44,111 bases of DNA from NCBI GenBank assembly GCA_001509345.1, contig LGGM01000007.1, forward strand, positions 1 through 44,111. The letters are read 5' to 3'. Made by a program: the position numbers and the translations under genes. This document shows positions 24,166 through 32,416 of this stretch, piece by piece. The DNA comes from Clostridiales bacterium 38_11. Lineage in GTDB: Bacteria; Bacillota; Clostridia; Tissierellales; Dethiosulfatibacteraceae. Under the pieces are notes generated by a model. The model worked only from the letters and a program-made list of their open reading frames with translations. It made no database searches and was not told the DNA's origin. Position 1 is the first letter of the stretch, and every line of letters begins with the position of its first letter.

Positions 24166-25366
24166 CAACATTACCTCTTATTCTATTAAGAATGATTTCA
24201 AAATCTTTTTTGTTGAGTATTCTCGGAACTGGATATGCAGGATTTCCTTCCTTCTCAATACGCTCAGCCAAGTAAGGTATGTCTCTTTCCCTTATTTCAG
24301 GGACATGCTGAGGAATACCCATAAGCATATTCATATGACGTATCTGCCCTATAAAGACATCTGCCTGTTCTTTGTCCGAGAGGGTGTTTTCCACGATACC
24401 GGTTTCTCTGGCAAGTCTGGCCATTTTTTTGTATGCCTTACCTTTGGATACTTCAAGAATATAGGGAAGCACTATGGCGTTGGCCAATCCATGGGGTAGG
24501 TTATACAATCCTCCCAGATTATGGGCAATAGCATGGACATAACCGATTGAAGCCCTGGTGAATGCTCTGCCGGCATAATTGGATGCCAAAAGCATCTCTT
24601 GCCTCAATACTAAGTTTTTACCATCTTCATATGACTTCTGAAGACTGTCAAATATTATTTTAACAGCTTCAACAGCATATTTGTCGGTAGAAGATGTCCC
24701 ATTCCATCCGATATAGGCTTCTATGGCGTGAGTCAACGCATCCATACCGGTTGAGGCTGTGAGACCTTTTGGCAGGTCTGCAAGTAGTTCTGGATCCAGA
24801 CAATAAGCTGAGGGAATCAGTTTCGTGTCATTAATCGCAAATTTCTCAAATGTTTTTTCATTTGTTATGACAGCAGCAATTGTTGCTTCTGACCCTGTGC
24901 CTGCTGTTGTAGGTATAGCTACAAGATAAGGCAATTTCTTTCTGATTTTAAACAGGCCTTTCATGCTGTAAACGTCTTTTTTATTTGTAATCTTAGCAGC
25001 TATAATCTTGGCGCAGTCTATAGATGAGCCACCACCAAATGCAATGACTGAATCGCATTTATTATCCATGTAAAAATTCACACCTGCTTCGATGTTATCG
25101 ATGGTGGGATTAGGTTGCACACCATTAAAAACGACATAGTCAACTTTGTTGGCACGCATTGATTCTATAAGTCCATCTATTATGTTCATCTTGATCAACA
25201 TCTTGTCAGTCACAACCAATGGTTTTTTACAGTTGTTTTTCAACATCAGTTTGTAAACACTTGAAGACTGGCCTTTGCCTGATAAAATATCCGGTTCAGG
25301 AAATCGCAGAATACGTACTATCAATTTAAATGTCAGATGCCTGATTCTAATGAAAGCCTTATTCAT
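24131..25366 (-). CDS. Iron-containing alcohol dehydrogenase
   Basis: A 411-residue group III (Fe-ADH) dehydrogenase, NAD(P)H-dependent interconversion of alcohols and aldehydes. The nucleotide-binding motif GGGSSIDCAK (~112-121), the TTAGTGSEAT segment (~154-163) and the metal-binding region (DALTHAIEAY, HAIAHNLGGLYNLPHG with three histidines) are intact. The N-terminal ~30 residues are basic and hydrophobic (IRHLTFKLIVRILRF), longer than average. The ATG at 25366 follows AAAGGTGAAATT. Its 3' end overlaps the MoaD-like gene. With the adjacent AOR it could form an alcohol-aldehyde-acid route. Confidence 0.93.
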   Translation of the reverse strand: MNKAFIRIRHLTFKLIVRILRFPEPDILSGKGQSSSVYKLMLKNNCKKPLVVTDKMLIKMNIIDGLIESMRANKVDYVVFNGVQPNPTIDNIEAGVNFYMDNKCDSVIAFGGGSSIDCAKIIAAKITNKKDVYSMKGLFKIRKKLPYLVAIPTTAGTGSEATIAAVITNEKTFEKFAINDTKLIPSAYCLDPELLADLPKGLTASTGMDALTHAIEAYIGWNGTSSTDKYAVEAVKIIFDSLQKSYEDGKNLVLRQEMLLASNYAGRAFTRASIGYVHAIAHNLGGLYNLPHGLANAIVLPYILEVSKGKAYKKMARLARETGIVENTLSDKEQADVFIGQIRHMNMLMGIPQHVPEIRERDIPYLAERIEKEGNPAYPVPRILNKKDFEIILNRIRGNVDENQSIPSNLH

Positions 25367-25414
25367 AATTTCACCTTTTATTTCTTATTTTTAATCAACA
25401 GGGTTCTAAACCGT

Positions 25415-25486
25415 TATCCAGGGACTCTACAGTGCTTATCTCTCACTTATGGCAGTGGGAGTCTTAGCACTGTTAGTCATCGGATA
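25415..25486. mobile_element. 68-bp palindromic miniature element, copy 2 (TA-flanked)
   Basis: Same element as at 5898-5969, three differences in 68 bases, flanked by TA on both sides and in the same orientation. The differences are C/T in the core stem and two in the loop (ATAGAAG to ATGGCAG). It lies across the 3' end of the pirin gene and supplies its present stop codon. Without it the pirin frame would read NNGTFNGLEPC and stop. Confidence 0.85.
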
Positions 25487-26313
25487 AACGTACCATTGTT
25501 ATAATCATCAAACGCCTGTCTTAGATCTTCTGCAGTGCTCATCACAATAGGTCCTCCCCAATGAATTGGCTCGTTGATTGGTTCACTGGAAAACAGCAAT
25601 ACTTTCGCATCTGATTTACCTGCAATCTCTACCAAATTTCCTTCTCCCAGAATGACAGCGTGAAAGCACTCGATTTCTTTTTCATCTTCGGGTATAAAAA
25701 TACTACCTTGGTATACATACAGAATAACTTTTTTATCATCTACATTATATTTGAAAACAGTGCCTTTTTTCAAAGAGATATCAAAAAAGTCGCATTCCAC
25801 TATCAGATCTTGTACAGGTCCGGTGGCTTCCATATATTTGCCAGCCAGAACCTTCACCATAATGCCATTTTTTAGGTAGACCTCAGGTATTTCCTTAGAT
25901 TTGACCTCTCTATAACGAGGATCCATCATTTTTTCAGACGTAGGTAAATTGACCCAAAGCTGAAAACCAGCCATTCCATCTGATCCTCCCTGAGGCATCT
26001 CCTGATGAATAATACCGTTGCCTGCAGTCATCCACTGAATATCACCAGTTTTTATTATACCGGCATTCCCCATACTATCCCCATGTTCCACTGAGCCTTT
26101 TAGCATATAGGTAACAGTCTCTATTCCTCTGTGCGGATGCCAGGGAAAGCCTGCCATATAGTCATCAGGGTTGTCAGAACCAAAATGATCCAACAGTAAA
26201 AATGGATCAAAATCCGGTATTTCATTGTAGCCGAAAACCCGTCTCAATTTAACCCCCGCACCATCCAATGTAGGTTGTGCTTTAACAATTCTTTTAATTT
26301 TTTTTATTTTCAA
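25477..26313 (-). CDS. Pirin family protein
   Basis: A 278-residue bicupin of the pirin family; characterised members are iron proteins with quercetinase or regulatory roles. The N-terminal cupin holds the metal ligands in DPFLLLDHFG and PWHPHRGIETVTYMLKGSVEHGDSMG, and MTAGNGIIHQEMP. The start is most likely the TTG at 26313, eight bases after AAGGGG; an upstream GTG overlaps that site. The last codons, ATC CGA TGA, lie within the inserted 68-bp element, so the C-terminus now ends NNGTFIR. It precedes the Fe-ADH gene in the same direction, with the element between them. Confidence 0.9.
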   Translation of the reverse strand: MKIKKIKRIVKAQPTLDGAGVKLRRVFGYNEIPDFDPFLLLDHFGSDNPDDYMAGFPWHPHRGIETVTYMLKGSVEHGDSMGNAGIIKTGDIQWMTAGNGIIHQEMPQGGSDGMAGFQLWVNLPTSEKMMDPRYREVKSKEIPEVYLKNGIMVKVLAGKYMEATGPVQDLIVECDFFDISLKKGTVFKYNVDDKKVILYVYQGSIFIPEDEKEIECFHAVILGEGNLVEIAGKSDAKVLLFSSEPINEPIHWGGPIVMSTAEDLRQAFDDYNNGTFIR

Positions 26314-26381
26314 ACTGGTCACCCCTTATAAACTAATAATTTATTTCTGTTTATTTTATTCTATCATTTTAAATAATAGTA

Positions 26382-26409
26382 TTCAATGGATGAAACATTA
26401 TGTTATAAT
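26382..26409 (+). promoter_or_regulatory. Promoter of the cation efflux gene
   Basis: TTCAAT, a 16-bp spacer and TATAAT precede the GGAGGGG ribosome site of the transporter. Confidence 0.5.
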
Positions 26410-26447
26410 AATAAATCTAGACCTAATAATAGGAGGGGTAAGCATAC

Positions 26448-27614
26448 ATGAATAAACTTTTAATCAGTTTGCTATTCAAGGACAAAAAACCATCCAGAAA
26501 GCTAATAGGTTATACCAGTGCGTTAACAGGTGCATTATGTAACATAGTACTGTTTGCGATTAAACTTATAACAGGTCTGCTGGTCAATAGTATCTCGATA
26601 ACCGCAGATGCATTCAACAATCTATCTGATATGGGAACCAACATAGTCTCATTCATCGGTTTTACATTAGCAGACAAACCGGCTGATAAGGACCATCCAT
26701 TCGGACATGGAAGATTCGAGTATGTTTCGGCTATGATCATTTCGATTATTATTTTGTTGTTCAGCTATGAGTTGATTAAATCTTCTGTTATTAGGATAAT
26801 CAATCCGCAGCCCGTAATCTTCAAGTGGTATATAATTGCTATTCTGATCACATCAATTCTGGTGAAGCTGTGGATGGCTTTTTTCAACAAACAGTTAAAC
26901 AGCAAAATTGATTCTCACAATCTGGATGCTATTTTTATAGATAGTGTCGCTGATGTGCTAGCAACCAGTATTGTTCTAATTTCTTTTATTATTTCTAAAT
27001 ACTCATCGTTTTCTTTTGACGGAGTTGCTGGGATATTTGTCGGATTGTTTATCGGTTATAATGGAGTAACAATATTAAAAGAGACGCTCAATTCCATCAT
27101 CGGTTCCCCACCTAAAGCGGAGGAATACTATGATATTGTAAATTACATCAAAAATTTTGAAAAAATTGATGGCGTGCATGATTTGATCATCCATGACTAC
27201 GGTCCTGAAACCAAGCTTGCCACCATACATGTGGAGATGTCTTCCGATTATACTTTTTCAGATGCCCATGCCATAATCGATACTATTGAAAACAGGGTTA
27301 AAGAAAAATTTGGGATTGAATTGGTCATACATGTAGACCCACTTGAAGATATTTGCGCCAACACACAGATCAGTAAGGTGATACTTGACAGAATCACAAG
27401 TGGTTATGACTGTATAAAGGATGTTCATGATTTCAGAATTGTCAACGAGAGAGGTCAGAAAATCATTGTGTTCGATGTTGTTGTGATTGATACTTTAAAC
27501 AATAAGGATATTCGTGAATTAAAAGATGATATTATAGAAAAGTTTAATGAAAATAATGATTTTTATCGTGTAGTAGTCAATATTGAAAAAGAGGATACTT
27601 TTATATATCAATGA
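26448..27614 (+). CDS. Cation diffusion facilitator (CDF) family transporter
   Basis: A 388-residue membrane transporter that exports divalent metal ions in exchange for protons. There are about six helices between residues 20 and 210. The transport-site motifs are ADAFNNLSD (~45-53) and FIDSVADV (~163-170); the second has D-x3-D where Zn-specific members have H-x3-D, which is compatible with Mn or Fe but not decisive. HPFGHGRFEYV is the usual loop after helix 2. The cytosolic part is longer than a single dimerisation domain: residues ~215-290 and ~300-388 look like two successive ferredoxin-like modules. It has its own promoter. Confidence 0.93.
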   Translation: MNKLLISLLFKDKKPSRKLIGYTSALTGALCNIVLFAIKLITGLLVNSISITADAFNNLSDMGTNIVSFIGFTLADKPADKDHPFGHGRFEYVSAMIISIIILLFSYELIKSSVIRIINPQPVIFKWYIIAILITSILVKLWMAFFNKQLNSKIDSHNLDAIFIDSVADVLATSIVLISFIISKYSSFSFDGVAGIFVGLFIGYNGVTILKETLNSIIGSPPKAEEYYDIVNYIKNFEKIDGVHDLIIHDYGPETKLATIHVEMSSDYTFSDAHAIIDTIENRVKEKFGIELVIHVDPLEDICANTQISKVILDRITSGYDCIKDVHDFRIVNERGQKIIVFDVVVIDTLNNKDIRELKDDIIEKFNENNDFYRVVVNIEKEDTFIYQ

Positions 27615-27647
27615 GCAAAAGCTTCCCAATGGCAGCTTCTGCTTTTG
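27615..27647. terminator. Hairpin between convergent CDF and nitrilase-like genes
   Basis: CAAAAGC and GCTTTTG pair across ~19 bases that hold a second small stem (AAGC/GCTT). T residues are part of the stem, so it is a modest bidirectional terminator at best. Confidence 0.4.
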
Positions 27648-29276
27648 TTAAAATAATTCTCTGTAAAAATATGGTTTTCTGAAATGCATCATTGGTTTGT
27701 ACTTCACTCTATTCATCGGGAAAACTCTAGTGTTTTCTCTTAAATATATCATCATTTTCACACTGCCTTGAAGTCTCTCCGAGTAAACAAAATCATTACG
27801 TCTCACAAATGAATCAGGCCCGAATATACCTGAGAAACCTATGCTGTTGCCTCCGATATAATTGGCATAAAGCACATAAATATTATTCTCTCTCGCTCTG
27901 ACACCAGCCAATGACCATAACAGCTCAAACCTATCATAATACCTGTTGTAGCCACTTCCATCTTTTTCCGGAATCAGCAACATATCCACAGCTTCCAAAG
28001 ACATGCACCTGATAGGCTCCATATTAATCAACTCGTCACCGAACATCATACTTATACGACCGTATTCCGTATCTATGAATTCAGGTTTTATACCATAATC
28101 ATCAATAATCTCTTCTCCATGGTAAATCCTTTTATATTGAGCCACTATGCCCTTTTTCCCAATCAAAAATATTCTAGAGCTGATTTTCCCAGCCTCTTTA
28201 ATGATACCACTGAGTGCAACATAACCATCGTAATTGGAAAGAATAGTGCATAAGTCACCGGCAAAAGCCACGACATCATCATAATGAATCTCTTTATCAA
28301 TCCCATTTAGAATACCTTCAGGAAATACCACCACTTTTGTATTGGTATTCAGCTCATCAACAATCATTTTTTTAATCAACTTCTTGTTTTCAGAAAACAT
28401 CCCGCAATCACTTTTTTTAATTTGAAGGACAGCTGCCTGAAAATCCTCCCCTTTTGGTAGTTTTCTAGATGTTTGCTTGAAGAACCAGTTGGGATTCCAG
28501 CCGTATGTATGCCTAGACAAGTCCTTGTAAAAAAATTTTTTTATTCTTGGCTGTGTACGTTTGATATCGACTTCTGCTATAGCCAACCCTTCTACTTCTT
28601 TAGTAGAGGCAAGAATGTTGCCTTGATTGTCTATGATGCAGCTGATACCATCAAATACCGTATTTCTCTCCTTGCCTGTTCGATTGGAGACAATCACAGG
28701 CTTTTCAAACTCATAAGCTCTTGTGATCCATACCGGGGATATCGGCCTTTCTCCAAACCAGTTTGATGGTGCACAAAAAATTTCACAGCCTTTCCTATCC
28801 AAAACAGCACAGGTTTCCTCGACGTTCATATCAAAGCATATGCACATTCCAATCTTTCCCAGCTTTGTTTCAAAAACCTCAAATCCCAAATCGCCGTCGG
28901 CTGACCATAGCGGGTCTGCTATAAACTGATGAATCTTCCTGTATTTGCCAATAAAACCCTCTGGTCCAATCAACGCTGCTGTGTTATAAAATATATCATC
29001 AGAATCTTTTTCCGCCAAACCGATAACTATATGCATTTTGTATAGCGTTGCCAATTCACAAAGTCTGTCAGTGGTCTTACCCGGTACTGTCTCCACATAA
29101 TCCCGTATGTCATCCCGATTATCAAATATGTATCCGGTTGTACACATTTCAGGTAAAACAGATAACTGGGACCCTTGTTCATAGGCATTTTTCAATAATA
29201 CCTCTATTTTCCCCATATTCTCTTCGTATTTCTTGAATCCAGGTGAAAATTGAATAGCTGCAACTTTTACTTTCAT
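27648..29276 (-). CDS. Tandem nitrilase-superfamily (carbon-nitrogen hydrolase) protein, second domain degenerate
   Basis: A 542-residue protein made of two consecutive CN-hydrolase domains. Domain 1 (~1-240) has the full triad: Glu43 in LPEMCTTGY, Lys114 in KYRKIH and Cys147 in GMCICFDMN, so it should hydrolyse an amide. Domain 2 (~278-542) keeps Glu320 (VVFPEG) but the lysine site is Arg383 (QYKRIY) and the cysteine site is Gly413 (SMMFGDE), so it is a pseudo-domain. Members usually act as single-domain oligomers. The ATG at 29276 follows GGAGGTATG. The substrate cannot be named; deaminated-glutathione, N-carbamoyl or omega-amide types are possible. Confidence 0.85.
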   Translation of the reverse strand: MKVKVAAIQFSPGFKKYEENMGKIEVLLKNAYEQGSQLSVLPEMCTTGYIFDNRDDIRDYVETVPGKTTDRLCELATLYKMHIVIGLAEKDSDDIFYNTAALIGPEGFIGKYRKIHQFIADPLWSADGDLGFEVFETKLGKIGMCICFDMNVEETCAVLDRKGCEIFCAPSNWFGERPISPVWITRAYEFEKPVIVSNRTGKERNTVFDGISCIIDNQGNILASTKEVEGLAIAEVDIKRTQPRIKKFFYKDLSRHTYGWNPNWFFKQTSRKLPKGEDFQAAVLQIKKSDCGMFSENKKLIKKMIVDELNTNTKVVVFPEGILNGIDKEIHYDDVVAFAGDLCTILSNYDGYVALSGIIKEAGKISSRIFLIGKKGIVAQYKRIYHGEEIIDDYGIKPEFIDTEYGRISMMFGDELINMEPIRCMSLEAVDMLLIPEKDGSGYNRYYDRFELLWSLAGVRARENNIYVLYANYIGGNSIGFSGIFGPDSFVRRNDFVYSERLQGSVKMMIYLRENTRVFPMNRVKYKPMMHFRKPYFYRELF

Positions 29277-29448
29277 TCACATACCTCCATCGTCCTATCA
29301 GTTAAATTATACAATAAATTCTCAGATAGATTAATCTTTATTTTAGATTGTAACAAATATATTAAATATTAAGAATCTTAATAAATTCTTTATATCTTCT
29401 AAAATATAGTGTTTTAAACATTTACATGGATTTTACCCAATTATTTGC

Positions 29449-29461
29449 TTTGATAATCAAA
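29449..29461. promoter_or_regulatory. FabT-like operator site 1
   Basis: TTTGATAATCAAA (palindrome extended to CTTTGATAATCAAAG, 29448-29462) lies just upstream of the fab operon -35. FabT, the MarR-type fatty-acid-synthesis repressor of Firmicutes, binds TTTGA-N3-TCAAA palindromes. No fabT gene is in the window. Confidence 0.6.
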
Positions 29462-29469
29462 GTTTTTTA

Positions 29470-29499
29470 TTGACATTAAAATACAAAGCGTAATATACT
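29470..29499 (+). promoter_or_regulatory. Promoter of the fatty acid synthesis operon
   Basis: TTGACA, an 18-bp spacer and TATACT stand about 50 bases before the acpP start. Operator-like palindromes lie on both sides. Confidence 0.75.
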
Positions 29500-29511
29500 T
29501 TGAATGTCAAA
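29499..29511. promoter_or_regulatory. FabT-like operator site 2
   Basis: TTTGAATGTCAAA has the same TTTGA-N3-TCAAA form as site 1, 50 bp away, and overlaps the expected transcription start. Binding here would block initiation. Confidence 0.6.
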
Positions 29512-29550
29512 ATAATGAAAAAATATTTTAAAATTATGGAGGAAAGTAAA

Positions 29551-29778
29551 ATGACATTTGATAAAGTGAAAGAAATTTTAATTGAAGAATTAGGTTTGGA
29601 GGATGAAATCAACCTAACTGATAATTTAAAAGATGATCTGGATGCCGATTCATTGGATCTGGCCGAAGTCGTGATAAATCTTGAGGAAGTTTTCGGAATT
29701 GAAATACCTGAGGAAGACTATCCAAAATTCAAAACTGTTAAAGACATAGTTGATTTTATAGACTCGAAGTTGAAGTAG
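29551..29778 (+). CDS. acpP: Acyl carrier protein
   Basis: A 75-residue acidic helical protein that carries growing acyl chains as thioesters on phosphopantetheine. The attachment serine is in DLDADSLDLAEVV (residue ~36). The ATG at 29551 has GGAGG seven bases upstream; an in-frame ATG 17 codons earlier lies in the operator region and is rejected. It is the first gene of the fab operon, nine bases before fabK. Confidence 0.96.
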   Translation: MTFDKVKEILIEELGLEDEINLTDNLKDDLDADSLDLAEVVINLEEVFGIEIPEEDYPKFKTVKDIVDFIDSKLK

Positions 29779-29786
29779 GGATAACT

Positions 29787-30728
29787 ATGGGATATTCAAA
29801 TTTATGTGAAATGCTAAATATTAAATATCCTATTTTTCAAGGTGGTATGGCTTGGATCTCAGATGCTGAACTAGCTGGAGCTGTCTCCAATGCAGGTGGA
29901 TTAGGAATAATAGCTGCAGGCAACGCACCCCCGGAATGGCTTGAAGAACAAGTATACAAAATTCGAAAACTTACTGATAAGCCATTTGGTGTCAACATCA
30001 TGCTTATGAGTCCCTATAAAGATGCTGTTGCTGAGGCCGCAGCATTTTTAGGAGCACCTGTTATTGTAACTGGTGCAGGAAGCCCTGGAAAATATATGGA
30101 TATGTGGAAAAGCAAAGGAATCAAAGTGTTTCCTGTCGTACCAACAGTGACGATGGCAATCAGGTTGGAAAGAACCGGTGCTGACGGTCTTATTTGTGAA
30201 GGTACAGAAGCCGGTGGTCATATTGGTGAATTAACCACAATGACCTTAGTTCCACAGGTTGGCGATGCAGTCAAGCTCCCGCTTATCGCTGCAGGTGGAA
30301 TCGCAGATGCCAGAGGTTTTGCTGCTGCTTTAATGCTAGGAGCATCCGGTATTCAAGTAGGAACCCGATTCCTCACTGCCTATGAGTGCAACGTACATCA
30401 GAATTACAAACAGATGATCATCGGCGCTAAAGATACCGATGCAGTAGTAAGCGGAAGAACAACCGGTCATCCTGTCAGAAGCATCAAAAACCGATTAACC
30501 GCTAAGTTAAAAAGAATGGAGAAAAATAATATACCATTACTGGAGATGGAAAAAGAGGGGGAAGGTGCTCTTAGAAAAGCCGCTATAGATGGTGATATTA
30601 AAACCGGTTCAGTAATGGCTGGTCAGATAGCTGGAATGATTAACAAAGAGGAATCTTGTGAAGAAATCATCAATGACCTGATGTCAAATACTGTTAAGAT
30701 TATTAAAAATTTTAGATTTGAGGAATAG
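29787..30728 (+). CDS. fabK: Enoyl-[acyl-carrier-protein] reductase II (FabK)
   Basis: A 313-residue FMN-dependent TIM-barrel reductase that carries out the last step of each fatty acid elongation cycle, replacing FabI. Markers are PIFQGGMAWISDAELAGAVSNAGGLGIIAAG at the start, EGTEAGGHIGE (~139-149) in the active site, and LIAAGGIADARG / GASGIQVGTRF for FMN phosphate binding. Location within acpP-fabD-fabG-fabF-fabZ separates it from nitronate monooxygenases, which look similar. No fabI is seen. Confidence 0.95.
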   Translation: MGYSNLCEMLNIKYPIFQGGMAWISDAELAGAVSNAGGLGIIAAGNAPPEWLEEQVYKIRKLTDKPFGVNIMLMSPYKDAVAEAAAFLGAPVIVTGAGSPGKYMDMWKSKGIKVFPVVPTVTMAIRLERTGADGLICEGTEAGGHIGELTTMTLVPQVGDAVKLPLIAAGGIADARGFAAALMLGASGIQVGTRFLTAYECNVHQNYKQMIIGAKDTDAVVSGRTTGHPVRSIKNRLTAKLKRMEKNNIPLLEMEKEGEGALRKAAIDGDIKTGSVMAGQIAGMINKEESCEEIINDLMSNTVKIIKNFRFEE

Positions 30729-30730
30729 AA

Positions 30731-31675
30731 ATGGGTAAAATTGCTTTTATATTTCCGGGACAAGGATCGCAATATTTAGGTATGGGAAAGGAATTGTATG
30801 ATTATTTTCCTGAGGCCAGAGAAATTTTTGATCAAGCTGATAATGCTTTGGGCTTTAAGATTAGTGATTTGTGTTTTAATGGATCGGATAATGAATTGAT
30901 GAAAACCGAAAATACCCAGCCTGCCATTTTAACTGTGAGTATAGCGGCTTTGAGAGTTTTAGAGAAGTATGGTGTTAAGGCTGACTACACAGCTGGTCTG
31001 AGCCTCGGTGAATATGCTTCAATGGTATATGCAGGGGCGATGCATTTCTCTGATGCTGTCAAGCTTGTTTCTAAAAGAGGGAGATTCATGCAAGAAGCCG
31101 TACCGGAAGGTACAGGTAAGATGGCTGTGCTTATTGGCATAAGCCGTGAAAATGCTTACAGATTATGTACTGACCTTGGACGGTATGGTGTTCTGGAATG
31201 TGCTAACTTCAACTGCCCAGGTCAGATAGTGATAGGTGGAGATACTGAGACAGTTTTAAAAGCAATTGACATCGCAAAAGAATATGGATCAAAAAAAGCA
31301 ATGCTACTGTCGGTAAGTGCTCCCTTTCATACATCCATGCTAAAGCCAGCAGCCAACAGGTTAGAACATGAACTGAAGTATATTGCGCTTTTCGATACTG
31401 ATATCCCGATTGTTGCGAATGTTAATGCTGAATTGACTCAGACCGCTGAAATTTTTAGAGTAAACCTAAAAAATCAGGTGTCATCTTCGGTCCTTTGGGA
31501 AGAAAGCATCATCAAAATGACTGAACAGGGCGTTGATACATTTGTGGAGATAGGACCTGGCAATACACTGTGCGGATTTGTGAAGAAGATTGATAAAACA
31601 AAATCATTTATGAATATAGAAGATCTGGCTTCTCTCATGAAGTCACTTAATAAATTGGAGGTGAGTCATGTCTGA
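30731..31675 (+). CDS. fabD: Malonyl-CoA:ACP transacylase (FabD)
   Basis: A 314-residue transacylase that moves malonyl units from CoA to ACP. IAFIFPGQGSQYLGMGKEL opens the domain, the nucleophilic Ser is in GLSLGEYASM (~residue 92), and the catalytic His in SAPFHTSML (~202). It ends with the conserved EIGPGNTLCGFVKKI. The ATG follows GAGGAA, two bases after fabK; its end overlaps fabG by eight bases. Confidence 0.96.
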   Translation: MGKIAFIFPGQGSQYLGMGKELYDYFPEAREIFDQADNALGFKISDLCFNGSDNELMKTENTQPAILTVSIAALRVLEKYGVKADYTAGLSLGEYASMVYAGAMHFSDAVKLVSKRGRFMQEAVPEGTGKMAVLIGISRENAYRLCTDLGRYGVLECANFNCPGQIVIGGDTETVLKAIDIAKEYGSKKAMLLSVSAPFHTSMLKPAANRLEHELKYIALFDTDIPIVANVNAELTQTAEIFRVNLKNQVSSSVLWEESIIKMTEQGVDTFVEIGPGNTLCGFVKKIDKTKSFMNIEDLASLMKSLNKLEVSHV

Positions 31676-32408
31676 TTCAAAAACAGCTATTGTTACTGGT
31701 GCCTCAGGTGGCATAGGAACAGCAATAGCTAGAAAGCTTAACAGTCTAGGTTATAATCTGGTGCTTAATTATTACAACAACGCAACAGCTTTAAGCGATG
31801 TTGTCGCAAAATTCAGCAATAAAGAACCAATAACCATACTTGTCAAAGCTGATATTTCAGATTATAACCAGGCAAGCGAACTAATCGCAAAAGCTTTACT
31901 TGAATTTGGAAAGATTGATTTACTAGTCAATAATGCTGGAATCACAAGGGACAAACTGCTATCCATGATGTCTGAAGATGATTTTAATGCTGTAATAAGT
32001 ATCAATCTCAATGGTACTTTTAATTGCACCCGACATGTGTGTAAAAAAATGATACGGCAAAAATCAGGTAGGATAATAAACATTTCATCTGTAGTCGGTC
32101 TAATGGGTAATGTCGGGCAGGTCAACTATTCCGCTTCAAAAGCCGGTGTTATTGGTCTAACAAAATCCACCGCCAAAGAGCTTGCACGGAAAAACATAAC
32201 ATGCAACGCAATCGCACCTGGTTTTATTGACACGCATATGACTGAAACAATGTCTGAAGAGGCTAAAAATGAAGTGATAAAAAATATTCCTCTCAATAGA
32301 TTAGGAACTCCTGAAGACGTAGCTGATCTGGTGGCTTTTTTAGCATCAGACCAGGCATCCTACATAACAGGACAAGTAATCTCAGTTGACGGTGGATTGA
32401 ATATTTAG
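31668..32408 (+). CDS. fabG: 3-oxoacyl-[acyl-carrier-protein] reductase (FabG)
   Basis: A 246-residue short-chain dehydrogenase using NADPH to reduce 3-oxoacyl-ACP. TGASGGIGTAIA is the nucleotide motif, NNAG follows at ~89-92, and the catalytic Ser/Tyr/Lys are in NISSVVGLMGNVGQVNYSASKAG. The C-terminus ITGQVISVDGGLNI is typical of FabG. The ATG sits inside the end of fabD after GGAGGTG, indicating translational coupling. Confidence 0.96.
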   Translation: MSDSKTAIVTGASGGIGTAIARKLNSLGYNLVLNYYNNATALSDVVAKFSNKEPITILVKADISDYNQASELIAKALLEFGKIDLLVNNAGITRDKLLSMMSEDDFNAVISINLNGTFNCTRHVCKKMIRQKSGRIINISSVVGLMGNVGQVNYSASKAGVIGLTKSTAKELARKNITCNAIAPGFIDTHMTETMSEEAKNEVIKNIPLNRLGTPEDVADLVAFLASDQASYITGQVISVDGGLNI

Positions 32409-32416
32409 GAGGCACT

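Noticed and set aside
29448-29511. A 27-bp-spaced TTGACATT/AATGTCAA inverted repeat as a separate regulatory site
   Set aside because: Its left arm is the -35 box and its right arm is half of the TTTGA-N3-TCAAA site, so it is explained by the promoter and operator.
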